From: Bacteroides salyersiae WAL 10018 = DSM 18765 = JCM 12988
GTDB taxonomy: Bacteria; Bacteroidota; Bacteroidia; Bacteroidales; Bacteroidaceae
NCBI RefSeq assembly: GCF_000381365.1
Contig: NZ_KB905466.1
Coordinates: 2,296,769-2,360,768, forward strand
Direction: 5' to 3'
Length of the DNA: 64,000 nt
The position numbers were made by a program, and so were the translations under genes. Position 1 is the stretch's first letter; every line of letters begins with the position of its first letter. Under the pieces are notes generated by a model, which saw nothing but the letters and a program-made list of their open reading frames with translations, was not told the DNA's origin and ran no database searches. Of this stretch, positions 52,701-61,510 are shown in pieces.

Positions 52701-53092
52701 TAGAGCAGCTGATGAAAGAGGGCAAAAAAGACAAAGCCCTCGCAGCACTGGATTATGCAGAGAAGATGATTCCTGCTTACAATGTTCCCTACGATTGGCA
52801 GAACGGTGCCGTACAAATGGCAGAAGCCTATTACCAGTTGGGAGAGACAGAAAAAGCAGATAAGATTATGGACGCATTGGCCAATAAAGCCATCGAATAC
52901 CTCACTTGGTATCTCAGTCTGGACAATTCGCAATTCTTCGTATCATCACGGGAATTCGAATACCACATCGCTCTGCTGAACGAAGAATTGAAACTCATGG
53001 AGAAATATAAATCAAAACTGTCAGACAACTATTCCGGCAAACTGGACGAATTGTATGGCATGTATGTTTCCCGCATGAAAGGAGCAAGATAA
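49736..53092 (+). CDS. DUF2723 membrane protein (O-mannosyltransferase-like)
   Basis: An 1118-aa protein. The N-terminal two-thirds has about 12-15 transmembrane helices and the DUF2723 start (IEPTASFWDCPEFITTGYKLEVGHPPGAPFFML, in pieces), where an acidic residue resembles that of GT-C glycosyltransferases such as PMT. The C-terminal periplasmic part carries TPR-like helices (ALAALDYAEKMIPAYNVPYDW). Such proteins are abundant in Bacteroidetes and are suspected to glycosylate proteins or lipids. It leads the string with the deacetylase and queG. Confidence 0.88.
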   Translation: MKQYKTVNNLVGWLTFIIAATVYCMTIEPTASFWDCPEFITTGYKLEVGHPPGAPFFMLTANLFSQFASDATTVAKMVNYMSALMSGACILFLFWSITHLVRKLIIKDENNITTGQLITIMGSGLVGALVYTFSDTFWFSAVEGEVYAYSSLFTAVVFWLILKWEDVADQPHSDRWIILIAYLTGLSIGVHLLNLLCLPAIVLVYYYKKVPNANAKGSLLALFGSMVLVGIVLYGIVPGVVKVGGWFELLFVNSMGLPFNTGVIVYIIILAASIIWGVYESYTETSRPRMNISFMLTIALLGIPFYGHGASSVIIGIIVLAALGLYLFAKKLDLKYQISARTMNTALLCTMMIMVGYSSYALIVIRSTANTPMDQNSPEDIFTLGEYLGREQYGTRPLFYGQAYSSKVELEVKDGYCVPVEANSTTKYIRKEKTSADEKDSYIEVPGRVEYKYAQNMLFPRMYSSAHAAQYKGWVDINGVDVPYDECGNAIMVNIPTQWENIKFFFRYQLNFMYWRYFMWNFAGRQNDLQGSGEIEHGNWITGIPFIDNWLVGDQSLLPQELKDNKGHNVFYCLPLLLGIIGLLWQAYRGQKGVQQFWVVFFLFFMTGIAIVLYLNQTPSQPRERDYAYAGSFYAFAIWVGMGVAGIIKLLQDYAKMKELPASVLVSVLCLLVPIQMASQTWDDHDRSGRYVARDFGQNYLMSLQESGNPIIFTNGDNDTFPLWYNQETEGFRTDARTCNLSYLQTDWYIDQMKRPAYDSPSLPITWDRVEYVEGTNEYIQIRPEIKQTIDALYAQANSSDNPEALQNVRNEFGEDPYELKNILKYWIRSEKEGLHVIPTDSIVIKIDKEAVRRSGMKIPEALGDSIPDHMNILLRDDNGRPKRALYKSELMMLEMLAHANWERPMYMAITVGRENQLGMDKHFIQEGLASRFTPFETKKLGTTVDSEKMYDNLMNKFKFGGIDKPGIYIDENVMRMCYTHRRVFAQLIEQLMKEGKKDKALAALDYAEKMIPAYNVPYDWQNGAVQMAEAYYQLGETEKADKIMDALANKAIEYLTWYLSLDNSQFFVSSREFEYHIALLNEELKLMEKYKSKLSDNYSGKLDELYGMYVSRMKGAR

Positions 53093-53098
53093 AAGGCA

Positions 53099-53755
53099 AT
53101 GTTTATAGAGCAACCACCGTGGATTTTCCGCGCTCTATATCCGAAAGCTATCTTCCGGATGAGTCCCGACGAGAAGGCTGTTTATCTGACCTTCGACGAT
53201 GGCCCCATCCCGGAAGTAACTCCGTGGGTATTGGAGTTGCTGGATAAATACGACATCAAGGCCACCTTTTTCATGGTAGGCGATAATATACGGAAATATC
53301 CGGATATATTCAGAATGGTCGTCGAACGCGGGCACCGGATCGGGAATCATACATTCAACCATATTCGCGGATTCGAATACTCTGCCGACGAATACCTAAA
53401 AAACACCGATCTCGCCAACCGGGAAATGAAGACCGACCTCTTCCGCCCGCCACACGGACATATGGGCTTCAAGCAATATCACACACTAAAACAACACTAT
53501 GATATCATCATGTGGGATTTAGTGACACGTGATTACAGTAAAAAGAGACGTCCCGAGCAGGTCTTGGCCAATGTAAAACGGTATGTGCGCAATGGTTCCA
53601 TCATCACCTTCCACGACTCACTAAAATCGTGGAACAATGGGAATCTGCAATACGCTTTGCCCCGTTCAATCGAGTACCTGAAACAACAGGGCTATGCTTT
53701 TAAAGTACTTCCTGCCCGGAGAAGCTCACCGGACGACGGCAATAACAGAAAATAA
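53099..53755 (+). CDS. NodB-type polysaccharide deacetylase
   Basis: A 218-aa carbohydrate esterase 4 enzyme. The NodB motifs are present: LTFDDGP (catalytic Asp and metal Asp), HTFNH (metal His pair), FRPPHGH, and ITFHDS near the end with the catalytic His. No signal peptide is clear; the N-terminus (FIEQPPWIFRALYPKAIFRM) may tether it. It could deacetylate peptidoglycan or a surface glycan. It lies 7 bases after the DUF2723 gene. Confidence 0.9.
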   Translation: MFIEQPPWIFRALYPKAIFRMSPDEKAVYLTFDDGPIPEVTPWVLELLDKYDIKATFFMVGDNIRKYPDIFRMVVERGHRIGNHTFNHIRGFEYSADEYLKNTDLANREMKTDLFRPPHGHMGFKQYHTLKQHYDIIMWDLVTRDYSKKRRPEQVLANVKRYVRNGSIITFHDSLKSWNNGNLQYALPRSIEYLKQQGYAFKVLPARRSSPDDGNNRK

Positions 53756-53773
53756 AATCGTGAAAGCAAAACC

Positions 53774-54712
53774 ATGGAGGTAAAAACCCTTTCTGCAAGT
53801 CAAATAAAAGCCGAAGCTCTACGCCTCGGCTTTTCTGCATGCGGAATGGCGCCGGCAGAACCGGTAAACACAGCCATTGCCGACGCTTTCAGCCGATGGC
53901 AGGCACAAGGAATGCAGGCGAACATGAATTATATGGGCAACTATCTTGACAAACGCCTCGATCCCCGCCTGCTGATGGAAGGGGTACGTACCATTCTGTC
54001 CGTAGCTCTCAATTATTATCCTGCCCGGCAATTACGGGAAGACCAATACCAGTTTGCCTGGTACGCCTATGGCAAAGACTATCACGACTTGATGAAAACC
54101 AGACTGACCTCGTTGCAGGCATACATTTCCGCACACTCTCCCCTACCCTTGCAAAGCCGTGTGTTCTGTGATACCGCCCCCGTATTAGAGCGTTATTGGG
54201 CCTATCGCGCAGGGCTCGGCTGGATAGGAAAAAACACCCAGCTCATCATTCCACATGCCGGTTCCTGCTTTTTCTTAGGAGAATTGTTTCTCGATATGGA
54301 AGTAGACGAATACGACCAGCCACAGAAAAACCGGTGCGGCAATTGTACCCGATGCATACAGGCTTGTCCTACAAAAGCGCTGGAGGCTCCTTTTTTGCTC
54401 AATTCAAGACGTTGCCTGTCTTACCTTACCATTGAGAGCCGTGACGCCATTCCTCTCTTAGAGGGCAAAAAAATGGGCAATAAAATATATGGCTGCGACG
54501 AATGCCAGAAAGCCTGTCCCTGGAACAAGTTTGCCACCCCTTGCCAGACACCTGAACTGCAACCCACAGAGCTCTTTATGCAGATGGAGAAAGAAGACTG
54601 GCACACACTGACAGAAGAGCAATACAGAACTCTTTTTAAAGGAAGTGCCGTAAAAAGGGCCAAATATGCCGGACTAATGAGAAACATACATCAGGTGGAA
54701 AGTAACGAATAA
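53774..54712 (+). CDS. queG: epoxyqueuosine reductase QueG
   Basis: A 312-aa cobalamin- and [4Fe-4S]-dependent enzyme that reduces epoxyqueuosine to queuosine in tRNA. Two ferredoxin-type motifs are visible: CGNCTRCIQACPTKAL and CDECQKACPWN. SVALNYY and LGWIGKNTQLI are also typical. It lacks the C-terminal HEAT-like extension of longer QueG, usual for this phylum. It follows the deacetylase gene after 18 bases. The end merges into a sulfatase remnant. Confidence 0.94.
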   Translation: MEVKTLSASQIKAEALRLGFSACGMAPAEPVNTAIADAFSRWQAQGMQANMNYMGNYLDKRLDPRLLMEGVRTILSVALNYYPARQLREDQYQFAWYAYGKDYHDLMKTRLTSLQAYISAHSPLPLQSRVFCDTAPVLERYWAYRAGLGWIGKNTQLIIPHAGSCFFLGELFLDMEVDEYDQPQKNRCGNCTRCIQACPTKALEAPFLLNSRRCLSYLTIESRDAIPLLEGKKMGNKIYGCDECQKACPWNKFATPCQTPELQPTELFMQMEKEDWHTLTEEQYRTLFKGSAVKRAKYAGLMRNIHQVESNE

Positions 54713-54761
54713 GCTCCAATCGCATCGCCCCCTATCCGGCAAAGTCAAACATGAGACGGCA

Positions 54762-55157
54762 GTGACAATTTTTGAGAGAATGCCAATAAAAAAAATAAAA
54801 GGTTACGATATCCTGCCGTTAATCAAGGATCCCGCCAAACCTGAAACAATACGGGAAGCCACCGTACATCATTCCATCCGTGGAGAATTTGCCATACGAA
54901 GAGGGAAATGGAAATTACTATGCTCACCCAGATCCGGTGGCTGGAGCTATCCGAAACCCAATGCAGACAAAGAAGCAATTACCTCATCACCTCTCATCCA
55001 ACTTTATGACATGGATCAGGATCCGGGAGAAAAACATAATGTATACAAAGAACATCCGGATATCGTAGAAGAATTGAGAGCACTCTTACAGCAGTATATA
55101 AAGAACGGAAGAAGTACTCCCGGAACTCCCCAGAAAAATGGCGCCGTCCATAAATGA
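54762..55157 (+). pseudogene. C-terminal fragment of a sulfatase
   Basis: About 131 codons resemble the C-terminal subdomain of formylglycine sulfatases: ILPLIKDPAKPETIREATVHHSI, AIRRGKWKLL, LIQLYDMDQDPGEKHNVYKEHP (in pieces). The catalytic N-terminal domain with CxPxR and its metal ligands is absent here. The frame has no start with a good ribosome site (a GTG only) and is open upstream into queG. It is a degraded or rearranged remnant, perhaps of a glycosaminoglycan-utilisation locus, as kduI/kduD are close by. Confidence 0.75.
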
Positions 55158-55214
55158 GAACAGGTAAAAAGCATCATGCACGATGATTAGAGTCATTTTC
55201 CGAGCATAAAAAAG

Positions 55215-55255
55215 AGACCGCCGCACAGCATCATGCTCCACAACGGTCTTTTTTT
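55215..55255. terminator. bidirectional terminator
   Basis: AGACCG (55215-55220) pairs with CGGTCT (55244-55249), with A-run on one side and T-run on the other and an inner AGCAT/ATGCT hairpin. It separates the sulfatase remnant from the convergent DUF4861 gene. Confidence 0.8.
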
Positions 55256-55276
55256 CTATTTGAAGTATTCTTAATC

Positions 55277-56518
55277 TTACTGTACGGTCACCGTCAACGG
55301 GGCCCGCAACTTCTGTGCAAACGCAGCTACATACTCATTCCAGGCATCAGCCGTTTTGATATCAGCCTTGTCCCATGCAGCTCCCCAGTAATAAGTGTAT
55401 TCCGAACCCGGCTCGTAGTCACTGACAGCCAATACATGGCCATCTGCCCCACCGCGCAATTCTTTCTTCTCTTTCTCCGGGAAAAGAGCAACTTTAGCCT
55501 CTTTTACCGTAGCAGGGAAAGCCGCACCAACAAAAATCTTTCCATTATTGTTGTTTACGTTATCCGTCGGGTCTACATAAGTGATATAACCGTTAGCGGC
55601 ATCGGCTACAACAGCACCATCCGGTTCATGGAGAACAATACCGGTAACTACAGGAGTCGTTTCTTTCAGATTGCTGTAAGCAACAACCGTCTTGTTCATA
55701 TGCGAACCTGCATCCAGAGAGATCAGACGAGTTTCTACCACATCCGTATTCTCTTTCACTGTCAATGGGTTATACACCAACTTCACAGTAAAACGCAAGG
55801 GGCCATTGTCCAGAATTTCCTGCGTAGCATAGCAATAGGGATAAACAATCTCGTCATCAACCATCAAGGCAGCCGTACCGCCACCCAATGTAGGTCCTAC
55901 TTTATAGCAATCCAACCCATTACCATGATCTACATGATAAGAAACAGAGCGGTAAAGCTCACTCGCTGCTTTCGGATCCGTCTTCTTCAACTCATCGATC
56001 TTCGCTTTAGTTTCCGGATTCAATTCGCTTGCATAACGGGCCTCTACAACCGGTTCCGTTGTGTTGTATTTGGTCCATACATCATAGCCGAAAGCACGTT
56101 CGCCGGTAGCCTGCAAAGCCGGGCCATAAGCACGGAAAGCAACCAGGTCATTCTCCCATGCCACATCATCCACACGTTCGGGATAATAGCGTCCGCATGC
56201 CTTCGTATCGAAAACAGCCGGCACACCTGCCTGAATAGTATAAGCGGCAGTCCCGTTTGCCTTTACCGTGGCCGGGAAAATCACTTTCTCATCATAAGTA
56301 ATCTGATAAGGTACTTGTTGCCCGTCAGCATCGAGTACAATAATTTGTGCCGTATCGGCCAATTGCAATTTAGAAGTAACATCACTCATGGATACCTCCA
56401 CCATTTCACCGGCACGCTCCATAGCAGTTGGGTTCGTTACCGTTACAGTAACCGTTTTGCTCTCATTACAAGCGAAACATACAAGAGCAGTTGCAATAAA
56501 GAAAAATAGTTTTTTCAT
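55277..56518 (-). CDS. DUF4861-domain lipoprotein
   Basis: A 413-aa exported protein. I place the start at ATG 56518, which gives a lipoprotein signal (KKLFFFIATALVCFACNES). The rest is beta-rich and matches the DUF4861 layout (YGPALQATGERAFGYDVWTKYN..., MNKTVVAYSN). Its function is not known. Position directly downstream of kduD and kduI links it to uronate-containing polysaccharide breakdown (pectin or glycosaminoglycans). Lyase-like or epimerase-like roles are only guesses. Confidence 0.8.
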   Translation of the reverse strand: MKKLFFFIATALVCFACNESKTVTVTVTNPTAMERAGEMVEVSMSDVTSKLQLADTAQIIVLDADGQQVPYQITYDEKVIFPATVKANGTAAYTIQAGVPAVFDTKACGRYYPERVDDVAWENDLVAFRAYGPALQATGERAFGYDVWTKYNTTEPVVEARYASELNPETKAKIDELKKTDPKAASELYRSVSYHVDHGNGLDCYKVGPTLGGGTAALMVDDEIVYPYCYATQEILDNGPLRFTVKLVYNPLTVKENTDVVETRLISLDAGSHMNKTVVAYSNLKETTPVVTGIVLHEPDGAVVADAANGYITYVDPTDNVNNNNGKIFVGAAFPATVKEAKVALFPEKEKKELRGGADGHVLAVSDYEPGSEYTYYWGAAWDKADIKTADAWNEYVAAFAQKLRAPLTVTVQ

Positions 56519-56600
56519 CTTTCTGTCGTTATTTTGATTATAAAAACCCGAAAGGGCGGAGTTCTCCCCCGCCCTACAGTATATAACTGTATTTTGTCTC

Positions 56601-57395
56601 TTATTTCGGTTGTTTTCCGATGTATGCCAGAATACCGCCGTCAACGTACAATATATGCCCGTTTACGAAGTCAGAAGCATCCGATGCCAGGAACACAGCA
56701 GGTCCTGCCAGATCTTCCGGAGTTCCCCAACGGGCAGCCGGAGTTTTAGCTATAATGAACGAATCAAACGGATGACGCGAACCGTCCGGTTGGATCTCGC
56801 GTAATGGAGCAGTCTGTGGAGTAGCGATGTAGCCCGGGCCGATACCATTACATTGGATGTTGAATTCACCGTATTCAGAAGCGATATTTTTAGTCAGCAT
56901 CTTCAAGCCGCCTTTAGCAGCAGCATAAGCCGATACAGTTTCACGTCCCAGCTCACTCATCATCGAGCAGATATTGATAATTTTACCGTGACCTTTTTTA
57001 ATCATAGAAGGGATAACAGCCTTTGACACGATGAACGGGCCATTCAAGTCGATATCGATTACCTGACGGAATTCGGCAGCAGTCATTTCATGCATCGGAA
57101 TACGCTTGATGATACCTGCATTGTTTACCAGAATATCAATAACGCCTACCTCTTTTTCAATCTGAGCTACCATAGCGTTTACCTGCTCTTCGTTGGTCAC
57201 ATCACATACATATCCTTTAGCCTCGATACCTTCAGCCTGATAAGCAGCAAGACCCTTATCCACCAGTTCCTGCTTGATATCGTTAAACACAATCTTTGCA
57301 CCGGCCCGAGCAAAAGCAGTGGCCAAAGCTAAACCGATTCCGTAAGACGCACCTGTTACCAGTGCTACTTTACCTTCTAATGAAAAGTTTACCAT
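56601..57395 (-). CDS. kduD: 2-deoxy-D-gluconate 3-dehydrogenase / KduD-type SDR
   Basis: A 264-aa short-chain dehydrogenase. The NAD(P) motif TGASYGIGLA, NNAGI and catalytic Tyr-Lys in YAAAKGG are visible, plus the conserved Ser. It should reduce 2-keto-3-deoxy-5-keto gluconate (DKII), the product of KduI, toward KDG. Gluconate 5-dehydrogenase activity is an alternative annotation for this family. It has its own -7 box and is followed by the DUF4861 gene. Confidence 0.88.
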   Translation of the reverse strand: MVNFSLEGKVALVTGASYGIGLALATAFARAGAKIVFNDIKQELVDKGLAAYQAEGIEAKGYVCDVTNEEQVNAMVAQIEKEVGVIDILVNNAGIIKRIPMHEMTAAEFRQVIDIDLNGPFIVSKAVIPSMIKKGHGKIINICSMMSELGRETVSAYAAAKGGLKMLTKNIASEYGEFNIQCNGIGPGYIATPQTAPLREIQPDGSRHPFDSFIIAKTPAARWGTPEDLAGPAVFLASDASDFVNGHILYVDGGILAYIGKQPK

Positions 57396-57410
57396 AATAA
57401 TAATTTATTA

Positions 57411-57540
57411 ATGTGCCAATGTGCCAACATACCGGCAAAGGTACTAATTCACACATCCAGCACGAAGATTGTTAATTAATTGTTCTTATTAAGCTATTTC
57501 TTAGAGCCTGTTTAAATTGATACATTGGCACATCAGTGCA
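57411..57540. repeat. TTGGCACATT-type repeats between kduI and kduD
   Basis: Copies of GTGCCAAT/ATTGGCAC are seen at 57411-57430 and 57522-57532, like those near 40068 and 44248. They flank the kduD promoter. Confidence 0.45.
57436..57443 (-). promoter_or_regulatory. -7 box TACCTTTG for kduD
   Basis: CAAAGGTA on the plus strand, 40 bases before the kduD ATG. It lies between kduI and kduD, so kduD can be transcribed independently. Confidence 0.6.
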
Positions 57541-57548
57541 TTGTATCC

Positions 57549-58391
57549 TTATTTAAGGTCTGTAATCAACGAGAAGTCCTGATCTCCATAGTCAAGGTTT
57601 TCTCCTCCCATACCCCAGATAAATGTATAATTGTGCGTAGCGGCAGCCGAATGAATAGACCATTCGGGAGACAGAACAGCCTGGTCACCCTTCATCCATA
57701 CGTGACGTGTTTCATCCACCTCACCCATGAAATGACATACAGCATGCTCTTCGGGTACTTCAAAATAGAAATAAGCTTCCATACGGCGGCTATGGACGTG
57801 TGCCGGCATTGTGTTCCATACACTTCCCGGAGCCAGTTCCGTCATACCCATTTGTAACTGACAGGTAGGCAATACCTGATTCACCAGCATTTTATTGATA
57901 TTACGGTGGTTAGAACCTTCCAACGATCCCATTTCTGCAACCACAGCATCTTTCTTCGTCACTTTCTTATCCGGATAATTGCGGTGGGCAGTCAATGAGT
58001 TGAAATAGAATTTGGCGGGATTCTTTTCATCTTTGCTCTCGAAAGTCACTTCGCGGTCTCCCGAACCTAAATAAAGGGCTTCTTTATAATCGAGTTCGAA
58101 TACTGCATTACCGGCTTTCACCACACCGGGACCACCTACATTAAAAATACCCATTTCGCGACGAGTCAAGAAGTAAGGAGCTTTTAGCGGATCGATCGCT
58201 TCCAGTTTAAGCACCTCTCCTACCGGCATTGCACCACCGACCACCATTCGGTCATACATAGAATATACCATATTTACTTCGTTAGCTGAGAATACTTTTT
58301 CAATCAAGAAGTCACGACGGATTCTCGTAGTGTCGTAGCTTTTTGCATCTTCCGGATGCGCAGCATAGCGAATTTCATAGTTCGTTTTCAT
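57549..58391 (-). CDS. kduI: 5-keto-4-deoxyuronate isomerase
   Basis: A 280-aa cupin isomerase converting 4-deoxy-L-threo-5-hexosulose uronate (from unsaturated uronic acids) to the KduD substrate. It has YEIRYAAHPEDAKSYDT at the N-terminus, GGAMPVGE and GVGEPGV-like GGPGVVKAG segments. The metal site is in NTMPAHVHSRRMEAYFYFEV with His and Glu ligands. It acts on the products of pectin or glycosaminoglycan lyases. It has its own promoter and is followed by kduD. Confidence 0.95.
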   Translation of the reverse strand: MKTNYEIRYAAHPEDAKSYDTTRIRRDFLIEKVFSANEVNMVYSMYDRMVVGGAMPVGEVLKLEAIDPLKAPYFLTRREMGIFNVGGPGVVKAGNAVFELDYKEALYLGSGDREVTFESKDEKNPAKFYFNSLTAHRNYPDKKVTKKDAVVAEMGSLEGSNHRNINKMLVNQVLPTCQLQMGMTELAPGSVWNTMPAHVHSRRMEAYFYFEVPEEHAVCHFMGEVDETRHVWMKGDQAVLSPEWSIHSAAATHNYTFIWGMGGENLDYGDQDFSLITDLK

Positions 58392-58455
58392 ACTTTACTT
58401 ATTTAAATAGTTTATAATATTACAGTTCAGGTGCACGTCGTTTGCGTACACGATG

Positions 58456-58463
58456 CAAAAATA
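58456..58463 (-). promoter_or_regulatory. -7 box TATTTTTG for kduI
   Basis: CAAAAATA on the plus strand; TAnnTTTG match 65 bases before the kduI ATG, next to a TTTGCG stretch. Confidence 0.5.
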
Positions 58464-58692
58464 GAAAAAGAAAATGGCAAAACCTTGCATTTTTGTTCTT
58501 ATTATCTATCAATATTGTCCACAGACAGATAATAAACGAAGCGTTTAACAAACTATAATACGAATTAGAGAAGTACCATTCAATATTTTTTCAGAAATAC
58601 CGAAAGATCATTTTTACATTAATTCCTCAGAATTTTACGTTGCCCCCCAATTGTTGTTCGAAATAAAGAGAAGCCGGATGGCAGAAAAAGCA

Positions 58693-58725
58693 AAATCCCC
58701 GACGATCATTGATCACCGGGGATTT
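58693..58725 (-). terminator. terminator after tRNA-Gln
   Basis: Perfect 9-base stem AAATCCCCG / CGGGGATTT (58693-58701, 58717-58725), with TTTT in the 3' tail on the minus strand. Confidence 0.85.
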
Positions 58726-58732
58726 CTATTTT

Positions 58733-58805
58733 GTTGTCCTACCAAGATTCGAACTTAGACAAACAGAACCAAAAACTGTTGTGCTACCATTACACCATAG
58801 GACAA
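58733..58805 (-). tRNA. tRNA-Gln (anticodon UUG)
   Basis: A 73-base cloverleaf: acceptor stem TTGTCCT / AGGACAA, D-arm with GGTGTAATGGTAGCAC, an anticodon stem with ACAG/CTGT pairs and loop TTTTGGT giving anticodon TTG, and T-arm AAGTTCGAATCTT. CCA is not encoded. It lies 78 bases downstream of tyrS on the same strand and has its own terminator. Confidence 0.93.
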
Positions 58806-58883
58806 ACTCGCTGTGCTTTCTGTTAAAAAGCGGTGCAAAGATAGTGCTATGCAACTAAATCTCCAAATATTTTGGCATTTTTT

Positions 58884-60176
58884 TTATTTAGCAATGATCA
58901 GATAGTAGTTCTTCTTGCCCCGTTGAACAAGTAAATACTTCTCATCCAGTAAATCTGCCGTAGTAATCACTTGGTCGAATGCGGCCAACTTTTCTTTATT
59001 CAGAGAGACGCCTCCGCCCTGTACCAACTTACGCATTTCACCTTTTGATGCAAATACAGCCGCATTGTCTACAAACAAATCGACCGCCTTCACACCTTCA
59101 GCCAGTACATCACGAGACACTTCGAACTGCGGAACACCTTCGAAAACCGCCAATAGCGTGTCTTCATCGAGTTTTCTCAATGCATCGGAAGTAGCATTAC
59201 CAAATAAGATATTAGAAGCGTCTACAGCCGCATTATAGTCCTCTTCAGAGTGAACCATAATCGTCACCTCTTTGGCCAGACGTTTTTGAAGCACACGCAG
59301 ATGCGGGGCTTGCTGATGCTCTGCAATCAATGAATCGATTTCCTCTTTTGAAAGAGCAGTAAATATCTTGATGTAGCGTTCCGCATCCGAATCGCTGACA
59401 TTCAACCAGAATTGATAGAATTTGTACGGTGAAGTATATTTCGCATCGAGCCATACATTACCCGATTCCGTCTTACCGAATTTACCGCCATCCGCTTTGG
59501 TAATCAACGGACAAGTCAAAGCAAAGACCTCTCCTCCGTTCGTGCGACGTATCAGCTCGGCACCCGTAGTGATATTGCCCCACTGATCCGAACCACCCAT
59601 CTGAAGTTTACAACCCTTAGTCTGGTTCAAATGCAAAAAGTCATATCCCTGAAGCAACTGGTAAGTAAACTCCGTAAATGACAACCCGTCACGGGCTTCC
59701 CCGTTCAGACGTCTCTTTACCGAGTCTTTTGCCATCATATAGTTCACAGTAATATGTTTACCCACTTCACGAACAAAATCAAGGAAAGTGAAATCTTTCA
59801 TCCAGTCATAATTATTCACCAACTCTGCGCGATTCGGTACCTCCGATTCAAAATCCAGAAACTTGGCCAACTGCTTCTTGATACAAGCCTGATTGTGACG
59901 CAAAGTCTCTTCATTCAGCAAATTGCGCTCTGCCGATTTACCGGACGGATCACCAATCATACCTGTCGCACCACCGATGAGTGCCAACGGTTTATGACCA
60001 CAACGCTGGAGGTGGCGGAGCATCATTACGCCACACAAGTGACCAATATGCAATGAATCAGCCGTCGGGTCAATCCCGAGATAAGCTGTTACTTGCTCCT
60101 TAGCTAACAATTCTTCTGTGCCCGGCATCATATCTTGCAGCATGCCACGCCATCTTAATTCTTCTACAAAATTCAT
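58884..60176 (-). CDS. tyrS: tyrosyl-tRNA synthetase
   Basis: A 430-aa class I aminoacyl-tRNA synthetase. The HIGH signature is HIGHLCG and the KMSKS equivalent is [22 protein letters not shown] is the tyrosine and ATP site. The C-terminal S4-like RNA-binding domain ([14 protein letters not shown]...) is present. Length is normal. The promoter is at 60211-60218; tRNA-Gln lies downstream. Confidence 0.97.
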   Translation of the reverse strand: MNFVEELRWRGMLQDMMPGTEELLAKEQVTAYLGIDPTADSLHIGHLCGVMMLRHLQRCGHKPLALIGGATGMIGDPSGKSAERNLLNEETLRHNQACIKKQLAKFLDFESEVPNRAELVNNYDWMKDFTFLDFVREVGKHITVNYMMAKDSVKRRLNGEARDGLSFTEFTYQLLQGYDFLHLNQTKGCKLQMGGSDQWGNITTGAELIRRTNGGEVFALTCPLITKADGGKFGKTESGNVWLDAKYTSPYKFYQFWLNVSDSDAERYIKIFTALSKEEIDSLIAEHQQAPHLRVLQKRLAKEVTIMVHSEEDYNAAVDASNILFGNATSDALRKLDEDTLLAVFEGVPQFEVSRDVLAEGVKAVDLFVDNAAVFASKGEMRKLVQGGGVSLNKEKLAAFDQVITTADLLDEKYLLVQRGKKNYYLIIAK

Positions 60177-60210
60177 CGAATGATATTAGTTTTTAAATAT
60201 TTAGTCAGGG

Positions 60211-60218
60211 CAAAAGTA
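60211..60218 (-). promoter_or_regulatory. -7 box TACTTTTG for tyrS
   Basis: CAAAAGTA on the plus strand; TAnnTTTG match 34 bases before the tyrS ATG. Confidence 0.6.
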
Positions 60219-60244
60219 CGACTCTTTCTTTGAAGAAACAACTC

Positions 60245-60886
60245 TTATCCATTAAAAAAAACTTTCTTGATATTATGCTGTATCTGCTCCGTAAGTTTGA
60301 TTACGGAGATTCCCAACGTACGAGCTGCCCTCTCGCATACTTGACAGATATCCGTCTCGCTGTCATCCGTCTCTAAAAAGAGTCTGTCAAGCGGTATTAC
60401 CCGTAAAGAATCCTCATTATAACGAATCCCCAAAGAAAGATAAAAGCCCGAACGCAGCATTTCCAAAGCCAATTCCGGCTTTCCGCGAAAACCGTGCTGA
60501 ATCCAGGGGATATGACCAGAAGCGTTCTTTTTCAAAAGTCCGATAATCCCGGTAGACTTCACATTATGAATCAGAACCGGTTTTCCTAACTTTTCCGCAA
60601 CAGCCAACTGACGCGAGAAAATGCGTTCCTGAGCCATCAATAACTCCGGATAAACATGTTTATCCATACCGCATTCGCCAATAGCAAGCACTTGCGGATG
60701 CCCGGCCAACTCCTCAAACAAAGTCCAGTCTATCCGATTTTCCAACGTCACTTCCCACGGATGTACACCTACAGAATAAAACCGTCCTGCTTCCGGAAAG
60801 AACTTATCTTTCGGAAAACGAATATTCAAGATTGCCCGGAAAGGATCTTCGGACAAATGATGAGAATGTATATCCAACAGTTTCAT
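60245..60886 (-). CDS. TatD-family hydrolase
   Basis: A 213-aa TIM-barrel metal-dependent hydrolase, shorter than typical TatD (about 260). LLDIHSHHL holds the first metal histidines, AIGECGMDKHVYP the metal Glu, VLIHNVKS the next His, and FLETDDSE the catalytic Asp. TatD proteins are deoxyribonucleases or quality-control hydrolases. ATG 60886 is used; the frame's upstream TTG at 60892 follows the yidD stop directly. It is the third gene of the rnpA-yidD-tatD set. Confidence 0.87.
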   Translation of the reverse strand: MKLLDIHSHHLSEDPFRAILNIRFPKDKFFPEAGRFYSVGVHPWEVTLENRIDWTLFEELAGHPQVLAIGECGMDKHVYPELLMAQERIFSRQLAVAEKLGKPVLIHNVKSTGIIGLLKKNASGHIPWIQHGFRGKPELALEMLRSGFYLSLGIRYNEDSLRVIPLDRLFLETDDSETDICQVCERAARTLGISVIKLTEQIQHNIKKVFFNG

Positions 60887-60892
60887 AATCAA

Positions 60893-61114
60893 CTAAGGTA
60901 CAGGGTCATATCCGGAACCACCCCAGGGATGGCAACGCAGTATCCGTCTTACAGCCAAATAAAAACCCTTAAAAGGACCGTGTTTTTTAATTGCCTCGAT
61001 GGCATACTGCGAACAAGTCGGAGTAAAACGGCAGGAGGGAGGGAGCATAGGAGAAATACATGCCCGGTAAAAATAGATAGGAATCAATAATATGTACGAC
61101 AACAGACGCTTCAT
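60893..61114 (-). CDS. yidD: membrane protein insertion efficiency factor YidD
   Basis: A 73-aa amphipathic protein that helps YidC insert membrane proteins. The family signature [24 protein letters not shown] and [13 protein letters not shown] are present. It overlaps rnpA by four bases, the classical rnpA-yidD arrangement, although yidC and rpmH are not adjacent here. Confidence 0.95.
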   Translation of the reverse strand: MKRLLSYILLIPIYFYRACISPMLPPSCRFTPTCSQYAIEAIKKHGPFKGFYLAVRRILRCHPWGGSGYDPVP

Positions 61115-61491
61115 TCCAGCCTCTCCGCGATACGGGCCAACAACACTTTTACCTTCTCTTCTATTTCCTCAGTACGGCACAGCTCATCCGACAGATAAAT
61201 AAAAGCAATCGTCAACCCAAGTCCTTTTTCTTGCAGAACCTGCCACAACGGACCCTTATTCTTCCGGTAAGCCTCACGTATCTGACGTTTTACCCGATTA
61301 CGCTTTACCGCCCGCTTAAACCGCTTTTTGGGGACACTGATAAGGATAGACACAGGCACTTCCTGCTGCTCCACAGACATATACACCGCACGCAGAGGAA
61401 AGACGGAAAACGAACGTGAAAAACCGCCCGCAAACATCTTTTCAATAACAATCTTACTATGAAGCCTTTCAGCTTTACACAATGTATTCAT
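61111..61491 (-). CDS. rnpA: ribonuclease P protein component
   Basis: A 126-aa basic protein that binds the RNase P RNA and pre-tRNA leaders. It has the conserved segment [22 protein letters not shown] (in pieces). The N-terminus [11 protein letters not shown] is standard. A terminator hairpin at 61511-61553 separates it from hemD upstream, so its promoter should be in the short gap or expression depends on readthrough. Confidence 0.95.
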   Translation of the reverse strand: MNTLCKAERLHSKIVIEKMFAGGFSRSFSVFPLRAVYMSVEQQEVPVSILISVPKKRFKRAVKRNRVKRQIREAYRKNKGPLWQVLQEKGLGLTIAFIYLSDELCRTEEIEEKVKVLLARIAERLE

Positions 61492-61510
61492 CCGTACGAT
61501 ATAAAAAACA

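Larger units (their letters stand above)
58392..58732. other. 341-base intergenic region, kduI promoter to tRNA-Gln
   Basis: Contains the kduI -7 box and the tRNA-Gln terminator. Otherwise AT-rich sequence with no coding frame or clear repeat. Confidence 0.6.

Noticed and set aside
55436..56509. 357-codon open frame antisense to the DUF4861 gene
   Set aside because: It is a shadow of the lipoprotein gene on the other strand, with low-complexity Ile/Arg/Tyr-rich translation and no domain.
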